Assembly: GCF_012844365.1 (NCBI RefSeq)
Contig: NZ_CP051626.1
Span: 3,968,001 to 4,032,000 of the forward strand
Source of the DNA: Brevibacterium sp. 'Marine'
Lineage (GTDB): Bacteria; Actinomycetota; Actinomycetes; Actinomycetales; Brevibacteriaceae
Direction: 5' to 3'
Length of the DNA stretch: 64,000 nucleotides
The notes under the pieces are model-generated. The model worked only from the letters and a program-made list of their open reading frames with translations. It made no database searches and had not been told where the DNA came from. Each line of letters begins with the position of its first letter. Within the stretch, counting starts at the first letter, position 1. The position numbers and the translations under genes are program-made. Positions 52,269 to 61,584 of the stretch are shown piece after piece.

Positions 52269-53556
52269 CGGCCCCACCTCTCTCTGCGTTGAGTTCGGCA
52301 TCGCCCGCGTCGAGTCCGTCGACGTCTGCGTCCCCGCGGGGACGCGCGAGGTCCGCATCCGGACCTTCGACGATGAGTTCGAAACCAGCGTCGGTCTGCT
52401 GCGTACGCAGGCTCCCGCCGAGTGCGCGGGCCCGACTCCGCAGTCCCTGCAGTCCCGATCCGGCACCCACCTCGCCGAGGTTGAGCTCCGTGACCGGGTG
52501 CGCGGGGTCATCGCTGCGATCGTTGTCGTTGCTGATGGTCATTCGGTTCCTCTCGAGAACGATGGTGGCCCGTCGGGCTCGGGCATGCCGGAGGATGTTC
52601 GTGCTGCCTTCGCGCAGGCTCCAGGCGAAGAGCTCTCGCAGCCGCGGGTCGACGACATCGACCGAGGTGGGGGCCTCGATCGTGATGTCAGCGGCGCGCA
52701 GAGCCCTGGTCGCCTCGACGAGCTCCTCGGCCAGCGAAATCGTCCGTGTCCCCTGCACCGTGGTCCGCACGTCGGCGAGCGCTCCACGGGCGAGTTCTTC
52801 GATTTCGGCGATATGCCGAGCCGCATCAGGTGACCCGGCCGCTTCGAGCTTCGCTGCCAACTGTGCCTTGAGTGCGATGACGGTGAGCGAATGCCCGAGC
52901 ACGTCGTGGACGACCTGAGACACTCGCAGCCGCTCGGCCTCCCGCTCGAGCCGCCGGTTCTCCTCTTCTGCCGCTCGTGCCGCGCGAGCTCGGTCGCCTG
53001 CCATGAGCGCCATGACCATGGCGAACCCGGAGATCGAGATCCCGAAGGTCGACGACCAATCGTGACTCCACCCGGGCACGAGACGTTGGGCCGCCTCGGC
53101 GACGATGAGCGTTGATGCCGCAATGATGAGCCCGGGAATCACCCGGCGAATCGCGACGACGGAGAGGACGGAGATGTAGGCGAGGAGGGCCAGCGCCTGC
53201 TCCCCGACAATGGGCACGGCCACGGCGGTGATGACGATCATGCCGGCAATGGAGGCGTTGACGATGACGAGCGCCTGGCGGGTGCGGCGGGCGTGGGGGT
53301 CGCGCATCGTGCGGGCGAACGTGCCGAGACCCACCCCGCCGGCGATCATTCCGCCGTAGAAGACGAGGGCGAATGCGATGGTCAGGCTCACGCCCCAGAT
53401 CCGCTGTGCTCCGCCGAGCTGGAACGATGCGCTCAGGGGGTAGACGAGGAAGACGAGCCAGAAGAACGGAAAGAACCAACTCATGAAGTTCAGCGAACGC
53501 AGCCCGGCAGGCGAGGTCTCTGCCCTCGCCTCGCCGGTGGTGTCGTGAGTGGTCAC
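52246..53556 (-). CDS. sensor histidine kinase, DesK-type
   Basis: A 436-residue kinase. Six helices (about residues 22-180) are followed by HisKA_3 with the phospho-acceptor His in VVHDVLGHS near residue 213 and an ATPase ending GSGLQGLRSRARALGG. The last 35 residues are Asp/Gly/Ala-rich. DesK-like kinases often sense membrane state. GTG 53556 has AGGAAGG eight bases upstream. It follows an ABC-2 permease after 88 bases, so it probably governs that exporter in a feedback loop. Confidence 0.87.
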   Translation of the reverse strand: MTTHDTTGEARAETSPAGLRSLNFMSWFFPFFWLVFLVYPLSASFQLGGAQRIWGVSLTIAFALVFYGGMIAGGVGLGTFARTMRDPHARRTRQALVIVNASIAGMIVITAVAVPIVGEQALALLAYISVLSVVAIRRVIPGLIIAASTLIVAEAAQRLVPGWSHDWSSTFGISISGFAMVMALMAGDRARAARAAEEENRRLEREAERLRVSQVVHDVLGHSLTVIALKAQLAAKLEAAGSPDAARHIAEIEELARGALADVRTTVQGTRTISLAEELVEATRALRAADITIEAPTSVDVVDPRLRELFAWSLREGSTNILRHARARRATIVLERNRMTISNDNDRSDDPAHPVTELNLGEVGAGSGLQGLRSRARALGGSLRTQQTDAGFELIVEGPDADLARPRGDADVDGLDAGDAELNAERGGAGDDAAHR

Positions 53557-53644
53557 TGTGGTCCTTCCTCGGTCACTGTGCCCTGGTCGTCGTGTTCGCG
53601 TCGTTGACGTATGCGGCATCGCGACCGGTCTGCAGCCGCTGGAC

Positions 53645-54520
53645 TCACACCCGTTTGGTGTCGCGACGCAGGGCCCAGGCCGAACCTGCCACGAAGATCC
53701 CCAGCCACACGATGACGCTGACGATCGCCCAATGATCGTAACCCCCGCCCAGTGGTGCGCGGGCGATTTCGCCGACTCCGTACGCCGGGGTGAAGCGTGC
53801 GATGGTCTGCAGGGTGTCGGGCCAGATCTCGAGCGGAACGAAGAGTCCGCCGATGAGCGAGAGGATGCCGAGGACCATGCTCGCGACCTGGATCGCGTTC
53901 TCGGCCGGCAGCAGATAGCCGAGCATGACGCCGAAGGCCGCGAAGACCCCGGAGGTGAGGACGACGAGGAGGCCGGAGGCGATGAGGGTGCCCAGCGGGG
54001 CGTGGACGCCGGTGACGGCGGCGAGGACGAAGACGACGATGACGGACACCGCGCCGAGCGCCATGGACACGATCACCTTGATGAGGATGTAGGCCGCCGG
54101 GTGCAAGGGGGTCAGCGCGAGCTGGCGGCTCCAGCCCAGTGCCCGTTCGATGGCGACCTGGGCTCCGCCCGTGGTCGTGGCGATCATCGCCCCGTACGTG
54201 GCCAGGGACACCGAGATGTAGAGCGCGGCGTCCGTGCTCCCGAGCATCTCGCCTTTGTTCGTCAGCCCGAAGATGAGGTAGAAGACCGCGGGCATGATCA
54301 TCGTGAAGATCATGGTGCGCCGATTGCGCAGCTTCCGCAGCAGTTCGAGCCGCAGGAGGGTGGCAGAGAATCCGCCGAGGCGGGGCACCCGTCGGTTCTC
54401 CAATGACGTGAGGAACGTCGCCGAGGCGGCCGTGCGGTCGGTGGGCATCGTCGTGGGACGGGCCGGCCGGGTTGCGGAGTCAGGGGTTCGGGTGGGGTTG
54501 GTGGAAGGCTGAGCGGACAT
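53645..54520 (-). CDS. ABC-2 type permease
   Basis: A 291-residue protein with six helices. A low-complexity Thr/Pro/Arg/Ala-rich leader of about 35 residues comes first. It belongs to the short DrrB/ABC-2 permease class, by the GWSRQLALTPL stretch and the final helix pair. AAGGAG lies eight bases before the ATG. It follows the ATPase gene by one base and precedes the kinase, forming an exporter with its own sensor. Confidence 0.85.
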   Translation of the reverse strand: MSAQPSTNPTRTPDSATRPARPTTMPTDRTAASATFLTSLENRRVPRLGGFSATLLRLELLRKLRNRRTMIFTMIMPAVFYLIFGLTNKGEMLGSTDAALYISVSLATYGAMIATTTGGAQVAIERALGWSRQLALTPLHPAAYILIKVIVSMALGAVSVIVVFVLAAVTGVHAPLGTLIASGLLVVLTSGVFAAFGVMLGYLLPAENAIQVASMVLGILSLIGGLFVPLEIWPDTLQTIARFTPAYGVGEIARAPLGGGYDHWAIVSVIVWLGIFVAGSAWALRRDTKRV

Positions 54521-54521
54521 G

Positions 54522-55490
54522 TCAGGCTCCTTTCGAGGTGAGGCTGATGAAGGCGTCTTCCAGGGAATGGGAGGTGATCTCGAGATCGGTGCACGCATTG
54601 TCGAAGAGCATCTTCGCTGCGGCATCCGAGTCGGTGGTGCGCATCTTCAGACGTCTGGCAGCGACGTCGATGGATTCGACTCCGGCCAGGCCGCCGAGGC
54701 GGTCGAGGAGTTCGCTGACGCCCGCCTCGGCGGCGGTGTCGTCGGTCATCGGCAGGGTTGCACTCACGGTCTTCGCGGCGGTCATGCCGCGGATCTCGTG
54801 GGCGGGTCCGTCGGCGACGATCCGCCCGTCGGCGACGAGGACGACACGGTCGGCGAATTCGTCGGCCTCTTCGAGGTAGTGGGTGGCGAAGAGGATCGTC
54901 TTGCCCGTCAGCGCGTCGGCGCGCATCTGGTGCCAGAAGTCGCGGCGGCCGGTGACGTCCATTCCGGTGGTCGGTTCGTCGAGGACGATGAGTGCGGGGT
55001 CCGGCAGCAGAGCCATGGCGAAGCGCAGGCGCTGCTTCTGTCCACCCGAGCATTTCTTCACCACGGAGTCGGCGATGTCGGTGATTCCGGCGCGTTCGAG
55101 GACGAGGTCCGTGCTGAGGGAGGAAGCGAAGATCGTCGAGGTGTAGTCGACGGTTTCGCGGACGGTGAGGTCATCGAGCAGACCGCCGGTCTGCATCACG
55201 GAGCTGACGAGCCCAAGGGCGACCGCTCGCCGAGGCGGCATTCCGAAGATCTCGACCGAGCCGTCATCGGGTCGGCTGAGGCCGAGGAGCATGTCGATCG
55301 TCGTCGTCTTGCCGGCCCCGTTGGGTCCGAGGAAGGCGACGACTTCTCCGGGGCGAATGTCGAGGTCGAGGCCGTCGACTGCTGTCAGGTCGCCGAAGCT
55401 CTTGGTCAGGCTGGTGAGGGTGACCGCTGATGGGGTGTCGGCTGTCGTCCGGGTCGGAGGGGCTGTGTGAGTCGCTGTGTGTGAGGTCAT
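54522..55490 (-). CDS. ABC transporter ATP-binding protein (DrrA-like)
   Basis: A 322-residue ABC ATPase. Walker A is GPNGAGKTT; signature CSGGQKQRL; Walker B ALIVLDEPTTGMD; the H-loop is ATHY. A C-terminal domain of about 90 residues follows. ATG 55490 has TAGTCT six bases upstream, which suggests a leaderless operon transcript (ATPase, permease, kinase, regulator). The in-frame GTG at 55496 is less likely. Confidence 0.87.
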   Translation of the reverse strand: MTSHTATHTAPPTRTTADTPSAVTLTSLTKSFGDLTAVDGLDLDIRPGEVVAFLGPNGAGKTTTIDMLLGLSRPDDGSVEIFGMPPRRAVALGLVSSVMQTGGLLDDLTVRETVDYTSTIFASSLSTDLVLERAGITDIADSVVKKCSGGQKQRLRFAMALLPDPALIVLDEPTTGMDVTGRRDFWHQMRADALTGKTILFATHYLEEADEFADRVVLVADGRIVADGPAHEIRGMTAAKTVSATLPMTDDTAAEAGVSELLDRLGGLAGVESIDVAARRLKMRTTDSDAAAKMLFDNACTDLEITSHSLEDAFISLTSKGA

Positions 55491-55526
55491 AGCCACAGAC
55501 TAGAAATCAGCGGACGTGTGAGCAGA

Positions 55527-55564
55527 TGCCATTTGTCATCGAGGCGGGGGTGCCATTTGTCATC
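55527..55564 (+). repeat. pair of 14-bp direct repeats
   Basis: TGCCATTTGTCATC occurs at 55527-55540 and 55551-55564, 24 bases apart, in the gap between the divergent ABC operon and GNAT genes. The spacing is near two helical turns, so a binding site is possible. Confidence 0.65.
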
Positions 55565-55610
55565 ACCTGGCACTCGCCGTTCGTCCAGGTTCGACTGTCA
55601 GAGTGTGTCC

Positions 55611-56186
55611 ATGGACCCGCTGGATCTGCCCCTGACCACCGATCGACTGCGGCTGCGTACATATCGCGAGTCCGACGCCGAGACGCACCTTCCGATCTAT
55701 TCCCGCGACGACGTCTCCCGATTCCTCCTCGAGGATCCCTGGACCGCCGAGGAGGCCCGGGCGCAGGTCGCCGAACGGATGTACCGCACGGGGCTCGAGA
55801 CCGAATCCCGCGCCCTCGCCCTGGTCATCGAGACCGCCGACGGCCTCGATTCGCTCGCAGGGTCACTCGTCATCGGCGATATCGCGATCTGGCTCGAAGC
55901 GGGAAGTGATGAGAAGGCGGAGATCGGCTGGATCCTCGATCCCGCAGCCGGCGGTCACGGCTTCGCCACCGAGGCGGCCATCGCCGTGCTCAACGTCGCC
56001 TTCGACCATTACGGACTCCACCGAGTGTTTGCGCAGATGGATGCCCGGAACACCGCCTCGGCGAAATTGGCTCGCAGGATCGGGATGCGGGAGGAAGCGC
56101 ACCTGCGCAAGGACTGGTGGTCGAAAGGCGAATGGACCGACACCCTCATCTTCGGGATGCTCGCCAGCGATCGGCAGACAGCCTGA
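55611..56186 (+). CDS. GNAT acetyltransferase (RimJ/RimL type)
   Basis: A 191-residue GNAT-fold acetyltransferase. TDRLRLRTYRESDAE is the first strand and helix of the RimJ/RimL type. GGHGFATEAAIAVLNVAF is the acetyl-CoA binding loop. RVFAQMDARNTASAKLARRIGM is the B-motif region. Such enzymes acetylate ribosomal-protein N termini or small amines; the target is unknown. ATG 55611 has CAGAGT six bases upstream; no ribosome binding site is present. The open frame begins at 55518. Confidence 0.85.
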   Translation: MDPLDLPLTTDRLRLRTYRESDAETHLPIYSRDDVSRFLLEDPWTAEEARAQVAERMYRTGLETESRALALVIETADGLDSLAGSLVIGDIAIWLEAGSDEKAEIGWILDPAAGGHGFATEAAIAVLNVAFDHYGLHRVFAQMDARNTASAKLARRIGMREEAHLRKDWWSKGEWTDTLIFGMLASDRQTA

Positions 56187-56365
56187 CTGCTCCGTTCCAG
56201 ACGCCGGTCCGACCCGATTTTGTGAGATCTCGGACTCTTTGCCCCAGCTTCCGTCTTCGCTCGCCCTGCCGGTGTGAGAATCTGAGATGGCCGTGGAGCC
56301 GGGTCCGTCGATCACGTGGGCCAGCGTGGCCATGGGCAGCAGAGAGAAGAGGACGACAGACACCG

Positions 56366-57835
56366 ATGGCTCCAGCCGGCAGCGACCGCAACGAGGCGTT
56401 CCCCAGAGACGAAACCGCGAACGGACGTGAAGAGAACGCCGGCCTCAAAAGAGCCCTGACCGCCCGACACATCCGCTTCATGGCCCTCGGATCGGCCATC
56501 GGCACCGGCCTCTTCATGGGCTCCTCCGAGTCGATCCAAGCCGCCGGACCGGCAGTGCTGCTCGCCTATATCATCGGCGGCGCCGCCGTATTCATGGTCA
56601 TGCGCGCCCTCGGCGAACTCGTCGTCCGCCACCCCGTCTCCGGGTCCTTCGGCCAGTATGCCTCCCGCTACATCCACCCCTTCGCCGGCTTCCTCGTCGG
56701 CTGGACGTTCGCCTTCGAAATGGTCCTCGTCGCCGTCTTCGATGCCACCGCGATCGGTGTCTACATGGGCTTCTGGTTCCCGGACGTGCCCCGCTGGATC
56801 TGGGTGCTCGCCGTCGTATTCTTCATCGCCGCGATCAACATGCTCGGAGTCAAGGTCTTCGGTGAGCTGGAATTCTGGTTCGCGCTCATCAAGATCGCCG
56901 CGATCATCGTCCTCATCGTCGCGGGCGTCGCCATCATCATCGTCGGCTTCGGCATCGCCGACCACGACCAGATGGGGCCGCAGGCACTGTTCGACCACGG
57001 AGGCTTCTTCCCCAACGGACTCTGGGGGCTGCTGTCCTCCTTCACCATCGTCATGTTCGCCTTCGGCGGCGTCGAAATCATCGGCGTCACCGCCGGTGAG
57101 GCGCAGAACCCGAAGCAGGTGATCCCCGCCGCCATCAACTCGGTGCCGGTGCGCATCCTCCTCTTCTACGTCCTCACCCTCGGCGTGATCATGTGCATCC
57201 TGCCGTGGAATCAGATCACCTCCGAGATCAGCCCCTTCGTTGCGATCTTCGACTCCGTCGGCTTCACTGCGGCCGCCGCGATCCTCCAAGTCGTCCTCAT
57301 CACAGCAGCTCTGTCAGCCATGAACGCTGACATCTTCGGCGCCGGTCGGATGCTCCACGGTCTTGCCGAACAGGGACAAGCTCCGCGGTCTTTCGCCCGC
57401 ACCTCAAGCAACGGCGTGCCCGTGATGACCGTGGTCACGATGATCATCGCCCTCCTGGCCGGCGTCGTCCTCAACTACCTCTACCCCGATCAGGCGCTGT
57501 TCCTCCTCGGCGCGCTGGCGACCTTCGCCACGGTGCTCGTGTGGCTGATCATCCTCGCGTCCCATATCCGGATGAAGAAGGTGATCGCCGAGGAGGCCCG
57601 CCTTCCCAGCGAATTCCCCGTTCCGCTGTGGCCGGTGGGTTCCTGGATCACGCTGGCGTTCATCGTCTTCATCGTCGTCATGGTCGGCGTCGTCCCCGGC
57701 TCACGACCCGCCCTATGGGTCGGTCTGCTGTGGGTCGTCGCGCTGTGGCTGTGCTACCTCGCCTTCGTTCGCGATCAGGGCCGCCGACCTATTGACCTCA
57801 CTGATCGCACCGATCCCATCAATTCGGGCAAGTAG
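56366..57835 (+). CDS. amino-acid permease (APC superfamily)
   Basis: A 489-residue transporter with 12 helices. GSAIGTGLFMGS in helix 1 and the AFGGVEIIG stretch in helix 6 are the unwound-helix substrate motifs of amino-acid/H+ symporters of the GabP/ProY/AroP type. The cargo could be GABA, proline or aromatic amino acids. ATG 56366 begins a hydrophilic 35-residue leader. AGAGG is upstream, but 14 bases away. The open frame reaches 56117 within the GNAT gene, which is rejected. Confidence 0.87.
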   Translation: MAPAGSDRNEAFPRDETANGREENAGLKRALTARHIRFMALGSAIGTGLFMGSSESIQAAGPAVLLAYIIGGAAVFMVMRALGELVVRHPVSGSFGQYASRYIHPFAGFLVGWTFAFEMVLVAVFDATAIGVYMGFWFPDVPRWIWVLAVVFFIAAINMLGVKVFGELEFWFALIKIAAIIVLIVAGVAIIIVGFGIADHDQMGPQALFDHGGFFPNGLWGLLSSFTIVMFAFGGVEIIGVTAGEAQNPKQVIPAAINSVPVRILLFYVLTLGVIMCILPWNQITSEISPFVAIFDSVGFTAAAAILQVVLITAALSAMNADIFGAGRMLHGLAEQGQAPRSFARTSSNGVPVMTVVTMIIALLAGVVLNYLYPDQALFLLGALATFATVLVWLIILASHIRMKKVIAEEARLPSEFPVPLWPVGSWITLAFIVFIVVMVGVVPGSRPALWVGLLWVVALWLCYLAFVRDQGRRPIDLTDRTDPINSGK

Positions 57836-57874
57836 CAGCCAACTGGTTCACCGTCACCCGCGATACCTCTGTCC

Positions 57875-58609
57875 TCACGGCGTCCGACGACGCAGGGTGA
57901 GCGAGCCGACGATGATGGCGCCGATGATCCAGCAGGCGATGAAGAGCACCCGCAGCCAGATGTAGCTGTCATCTTCAGCACCCGTCGACACCGCACCCAA
58001 TGCATCGATCGCGTGTGAGAGCGGCAGCCAGTCGCCGATCACTTCGAGCACATCCGGCAACTGGTCGCGCGGAAGGAAGATCCCGCCGAGCAGGATCTGC
58101 GGGAACACGAATACCGGCATGAACTGCACGACTTGGAATTCGGTGCGCGCAAAAGCGCTGGCCAGCAGGCCCAGAGCCGTACCGAGCAGGGCATCGGCGA
58201 TCGCCACGACGAAGAGGAGGACCACCGATCCTTCGATCTCCAGACCGCACACCAGAGTCGCGTAGCCGACGGCCACAGCCGTCTGAATGACGGCGAGCAG
58301 CCCGAAGGCCAGGGTGTAGCCGAGGATGAAGTCGCCGCGGCCCAACGGCATCGACAGCAGCCGCTCCAGCGTTCTGCTGCGGCGTTCGCGCAGGGTCGCG
58401 ATGCTCGTGACGAGGAACATGACGATGAAGGGGAAGAGCGCGAGCATCGCCGGCCCGATGTCAGCGAACACCTCGGTCTCGTCGAAGATCCATGCCACCA
58501 GACCGATCAGCAGGCTGGGCACGATGAGAAGCAGGGCGATCGTACGCGGGTCGTTGCGGATCTGGACGAGCACTCGTCCCGTCGTCGCCAGGGTGCGCAT
58601 CGGGTTCAT
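57875..58609 (-). CDS. ABC-2 type permease
   Basis: A 244-residue six-helix permease of the ABC-2/DrrB type. TLRERRSRTLERLLSMPLGRG after helix 2 is the hallmark and QILLGGIFLPRDQLPDVLE follows helix 5. ATG 58609 lies in an ATGA overlap with the stop of the ATPase gene upstream. Cargo unknown. Confidence 0.86.
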   Translation of the reverse strand: MNPMRTLATTGRVLVQIRNDPRTIALLLIVPSLLIGLVAWIFDETEVFADIGPAMLALFPFIVMFLVTSIATLRERRSRTLERLLSMPLGRGDFILGYTLAFGLLAVIQTAVAVGYATLVCGLEIEGSVVLLFVVAIADALLGTALGLLASAFARTEFQVVQFMPVFVFPQILLGGIFLPRDQLPDVLEVIGDWLPLSHAIDALGAVSTGAEDDSYIWLRVLFIACWIIGAIIVGSLTLRRRTP

Positions 58610-59445
58610 CGCCGGCCTCCCTCCCTCGTCCCGCGGCCCCGCCGATCGTGGCTTGGCCGACCGGCACCGTTCACGTCCCGGGAGAGCAGATGGGTCCCCG
58701 ACCGGCGTCCGTGCCCGGCAGATCCCCCAACGGCCGTGTCCTTCGCGATGATGTCGAGGAACGCCTCCTCCGCCGAGGCGGCCCCCGTGCCGGCGAGCAG
58801 ATCGTGCGGTGTCGTGTCCGCGATGATCGCGCCCTCCCGCATGAGCAGCAGTCGGTCACAGCGGGTGGCCTCATCCATGACGTGGCTCGAGACCAGCAGC
58901 GTGGTCCCCTCCTCGGCGAGCCCACGGAAGAGATTCCACAGATCGTTGCGCAGCACAGGGTCGAGTCCCACCGTCGGCTCGTCGAGGACGAGCAGGTCCG
59001 GGGAACCGATCATCGCCGCAGCCAGCGACACCCGATTCGCCTGACCGCCCGAAAGCGTCCGAGCCAGCTGATCGGCCTGGTCGATGAGATCCGTGCGCTC
59101 GAGCACCCGGTCGACATCGGTCTTCGGAGCTCCCTGCACCCGCGCGAAGTAGCGCAGATTCGCTCGCACGCTGAGGTCGTCGTAGATGCTCGCCGACTGG
59201 GTCATATACCCGACCCGATGCCGCAGATCCGCCGATCCGGCAGGCCGGCCGATCACCTGCACACGTCCGCCCGCGACGATCTGCACTCCGACGACGGCCC
59301 GCATCAGCGTCGTCTTCCCGCTGCCACTGGGACCCAGCAGCCCGACGATCGCCCCGCGGGGCACATCAAGATCCAGTGAGTCGATGACGGTCCGACGACC
59401 CCGCCGAATCGTGAGACCCCGCACCTCGACTGAATTGTTCTTCAT
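58606..59445 (-). CDS. ABC transporter ATP-binding protein
   Basis: A 279-residue ABC ATPase. Walker A is GPSGSGKTT; signature LSGGQANRV; Walker B LLVLDEPTVGLDP; H-loop VSSHVMDE. After the core comes a 45-residue Gly/Arg/Asp-rich basic tail not found in the minimal domain. ATG 59445 lacks a ribosome binding site and lacks a clear -10, so its start is the least certain of the three exporters. It pairs with the permease at 57875. Confidence 0.85.
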   Translation of the reverse strand: MKNNSVEVRGLTIRRGRRTVIDSLDLDVPRGAIVGLLGPSGSGKTTLMRAVVGVQIVAGGRVQVIGRPAGSADLRHRVGYMTQSASIYDDLSVRANLRYFARVQGAPKTDVDRVLERTDLIDQADQLARTLSGGQANRVSLAAAMIGSPDLLVLDEPTVGLDPVLRNDLWNLFRGLAEEGTTLLVSSHVMDEATRCDRLLLMREGAIIADTTPHDLLAGTGAASAEEAFLDIIAKDTAVGGSAGHGRRSGTHLLSRDVNGAGRPSHDRRGRGTREGGRR

Positions 59446-59670
59446 AAGGTGAATGAGACATCCGTGAACGCCAGCCGTCAATGGCTCCGCATATGCGACG
59501 CCGTCACCGAAATCGCCCAGATTTCTCTGAATTACCGGGAGTAAGGTGAACCCGGCATCCCAAAGGTCTGCACAACGGTCCGCCCGACCGAGCAAAGGTC
59601 TGGGAAACGGGCCTCTGTTTGGTCAGAACCACCTCGGCGGGGGTCCTAGCGTGGATGTAGCAGCAGTCGT

Positions 59671-60972
59671 ATGAAAGGTTTTCCGGTTCACATGTTCAGG
59701 CAGTCGTCGAAGTTGGCCAATGTCCTCTATGACATTCGAGGACCCGTCCTCGAAGAGGCCCAGGCGATGGAAGCCGCCGGGCACACGATCCTCAAGCTCA
59801 ACATCGGCAACCCTGCCCCCTTCGGATTCGAAGCCCCCGAGGCGATCGTCCAGGACATCGCCGCGAACCTTCCCGTGACGCAGGGGTATTCGGACTCGCG
59901 GGGGATCCTGTCGGCCCGCCGTGCCGTCGTCCAGTACTACGAGACCCGCGGCATCCACAATCTCGGCACCGACGAGGTCTACCTCGGTAACGGAGTCAGC
60001 GAACTCATCACCTTGAGCCTGCAGGCCCTGTGCAACCCGGACGACGAGATCCTCGTGCCCGGCCCGGACTATCCGCTGTGGACCGCCTCGGTGGCGTTGT
60101 CCGGCGGCACCCCGGTCCACTACCGCTGCGCGGAAGAGGACGCCTGGCAGCCGGACCTCGACGACCTCGAATCCCGGATCACCGAACGCACCCGCGGAAT
60201 CGTCGTCATCAACCCGAACAACCCGACCGGTGCGGTGTACTCGCAGGAGACGCTGCAGAAGATCGCCGACATCGCCCGCCGGCACGGCCTCATCGTCTTC
60301 TCCGACGAGATCTACGAGAAGATCACCTACAACGGCGTCGAACTGGTCAACATGGCCACGCTCACCGGCGACGATGTTCTGTGCCTGACCTTCTCCGGGT
60401 TGTCGAAGGCCTACCGGGTCGCAGGCTACCGTTCCGGCTGGTTGGCGATCACCGGACCGCTGGACGAGGCGCACAGCTACCTCGAGGGCATCAAGCTGCT
60501 CGCGAATATGCGCATGTGCTCGAACGTTCCGGCCCAGCACGCGATCCAAGCGGCCCTGGGCGGGAAGCAGTCGATCGATGATCTCGTTCTGCCGACGGGC
60601 CGCCTCGGCGCGCAGATGCAGGTCGCCTATGAAGGGCTCAATTCGATCGACGGCGTCTCGGCCCACCGCGCCGACGGTGCGCTGTACATGTTCGCGAAGC
60701 TCGATGTCGAGAAGTTCGGCATCACCGACGACGAGCAGTTCGCCCTCGATCTGCTGCGCGAACAGAAGATCCTCGTCTCCCACGGCACGGCCTTCAACTG
60801 GCCGAAGCCCGACCATTTCCGACTCGTCACCCTGCCGTCGGTCGAGGTGCTCACCGAGGCGATCGAACGCCTCGACACGTTCCTCTCCGGCTACCGGCAG
60901 GTCGCTCCGACGACGTGCGAGCTGCCCGTGGTGCGCGAAACCGAGCACGCGGCATCGCCCGCAGCCGGCTGA
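59671..60972 (+). CDS. AlaA-type aminotransferase (alanine/glutamate-pyruvate)
   Basis: A 433-residue class I PLP aminotransferase. NIGNPAPFGFEAP, NPNNPTGAVYS and SKAYRVAGYRSGW with the PLP lysine (Lys246) match AlaA and the close mycobacterial homologue once named AspC. It would make alanine from pyruvate and glutamate. The start could be ATG 59671 or ATG 59692; the conserved part begins after residue 10. The 226 bases before it hold no clear promoter beyond TAGCGT at 59647-59652. Confidence 0.88.
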   Translation: MKGFPVHMFRQSSKLANVLYDIRGPVLEEAQAMEAAGHTILKLNIGNPAPFGFEAPEAIVQDIAANLPVTQGYSDSRGILSARRAVVQYYETRGIHNLGTDEVYLGNGVSELITLSLQALCNPDDEILVPGPDYPLWTASVALSGGTPVHYRCAEEDAWQPDLDDLESRITERTRGIVVINPNNPTGAVYSQETLQKIADIARRHGLIVFSDEIYEKITYNGVELVNMATLTGDDVLCLTFSGLSKAYRVAGYRSGWLAITGPLDEAHSYLEGIKLLANMRMCSNVPAQHAIQAALGGKQSIDDLVLPTGRLGAQMQVAYEGLNSIDGVSAHRADGALYMFAKLDVEKFGITDDEQFALDLLREQKILVSHGTAFNWPKPDHFRLVTLPSVEVLTEAIERLDTFLSGYRQVAPTTCELPVVRETEHAASPAAG

Positions 60973-61030
60973 CGGGCCGAACCGACGAGACCGCGTCATC
61001 AAAAAGGGCGAGCGCCTCATTGAGAATCAT

Positions 61031-61066
61031 GTGGTGCCGGGCGGACATCGAACCGTCCGGCACCAC
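61031..61066 (+). terminator. hairpin after the aminotransferase gene
   Basis: GTGGTGCCGG and then GGAC (61031-61045) pair with GTCCGGCACCAC (61055-61066) around a short loop and a small bulge. It lies 58 bases after the aminotransferase stop. No T-run follows, so it is a terminator only by position. Confidence 0.55.
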
Positions 61067-61143
61067 GGCTTCCGTCCGGCACCGTCTCTGAGGTGGGTAT
61101 CCTGACTCAGTAACAATCACCATCGAGCCGAAGGCGGGTAGGG

Positions 61144-61584
61144 ATGCCGCACCTCATCGAAGTGTGGAACGACACCGTCGACTCCCGCCACCTCACCGGC
61201 GGCATCGCCATCTCCGTCGGCATCGCAGTCACCGCCTATCTCGTCGCCGACCATCTCTTCGCCGCGGCCGGGCAGACGGAACTCGGCCACTCCTATGCTC
61301 TGCTCTTCGGCATTCTCGGGTGCATCCTCGGCGCCGTGATCACTGGCTTCCTGTTCAAGCCCAAACGCGTGATCACGAGCCCGACGACCGACACGCGCAG
61401 CCGGCAGGAGATCATCGACGAGATCGTCGAGGAGTACGGCGACCTCGGCGACCCGCGCGAACTCCCCGAGGCGGTGCAGGCCGAAGTGCGGGCGCTCGGT
61501 CTCTTCGACGCCCTCCTCGAGAACCATCGGCACCACGTTGCCGATGACGGCGGCAGCGCTCGGGAGACGGACGAACAGCAGTGA
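61144..61584 (+). CDS. small two-helix membrane protein preceding a TctA-like permease
   Basis: A 146-residue protein with two helices (about 18-36 and 48-69) and a long acidic, helical cytoplasmic tail. I do not recognise a family. Its stop overlaps the start of the permease gene by four bases (GTGA), so it is coupled to it. In tripartite tricarboxylate systems a small TctB subunit occupies this place, but TctB has four helices and this has two, so it is at most an analogue. GGGTAGGG precedes the ATG. Confidence 0.7.
   Translation: MPHLIEVWNDTVDSRHLTGGIAISVGIAVTAYLVADHLFAAAGQTELGHSYALLFGILGCILGAVITGFLFKPKRVITSPTTDTRSRQEIIDEIVEEYGDLGDPRELPEAVQAEVRALGLFDALLENHRHHVADDGGSARETDEQQ

Noticed and set aside
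61144-61584. Assignment as TctB
   Set aside because: Only two helices and a long acidic tail are present; TctB has four helices.
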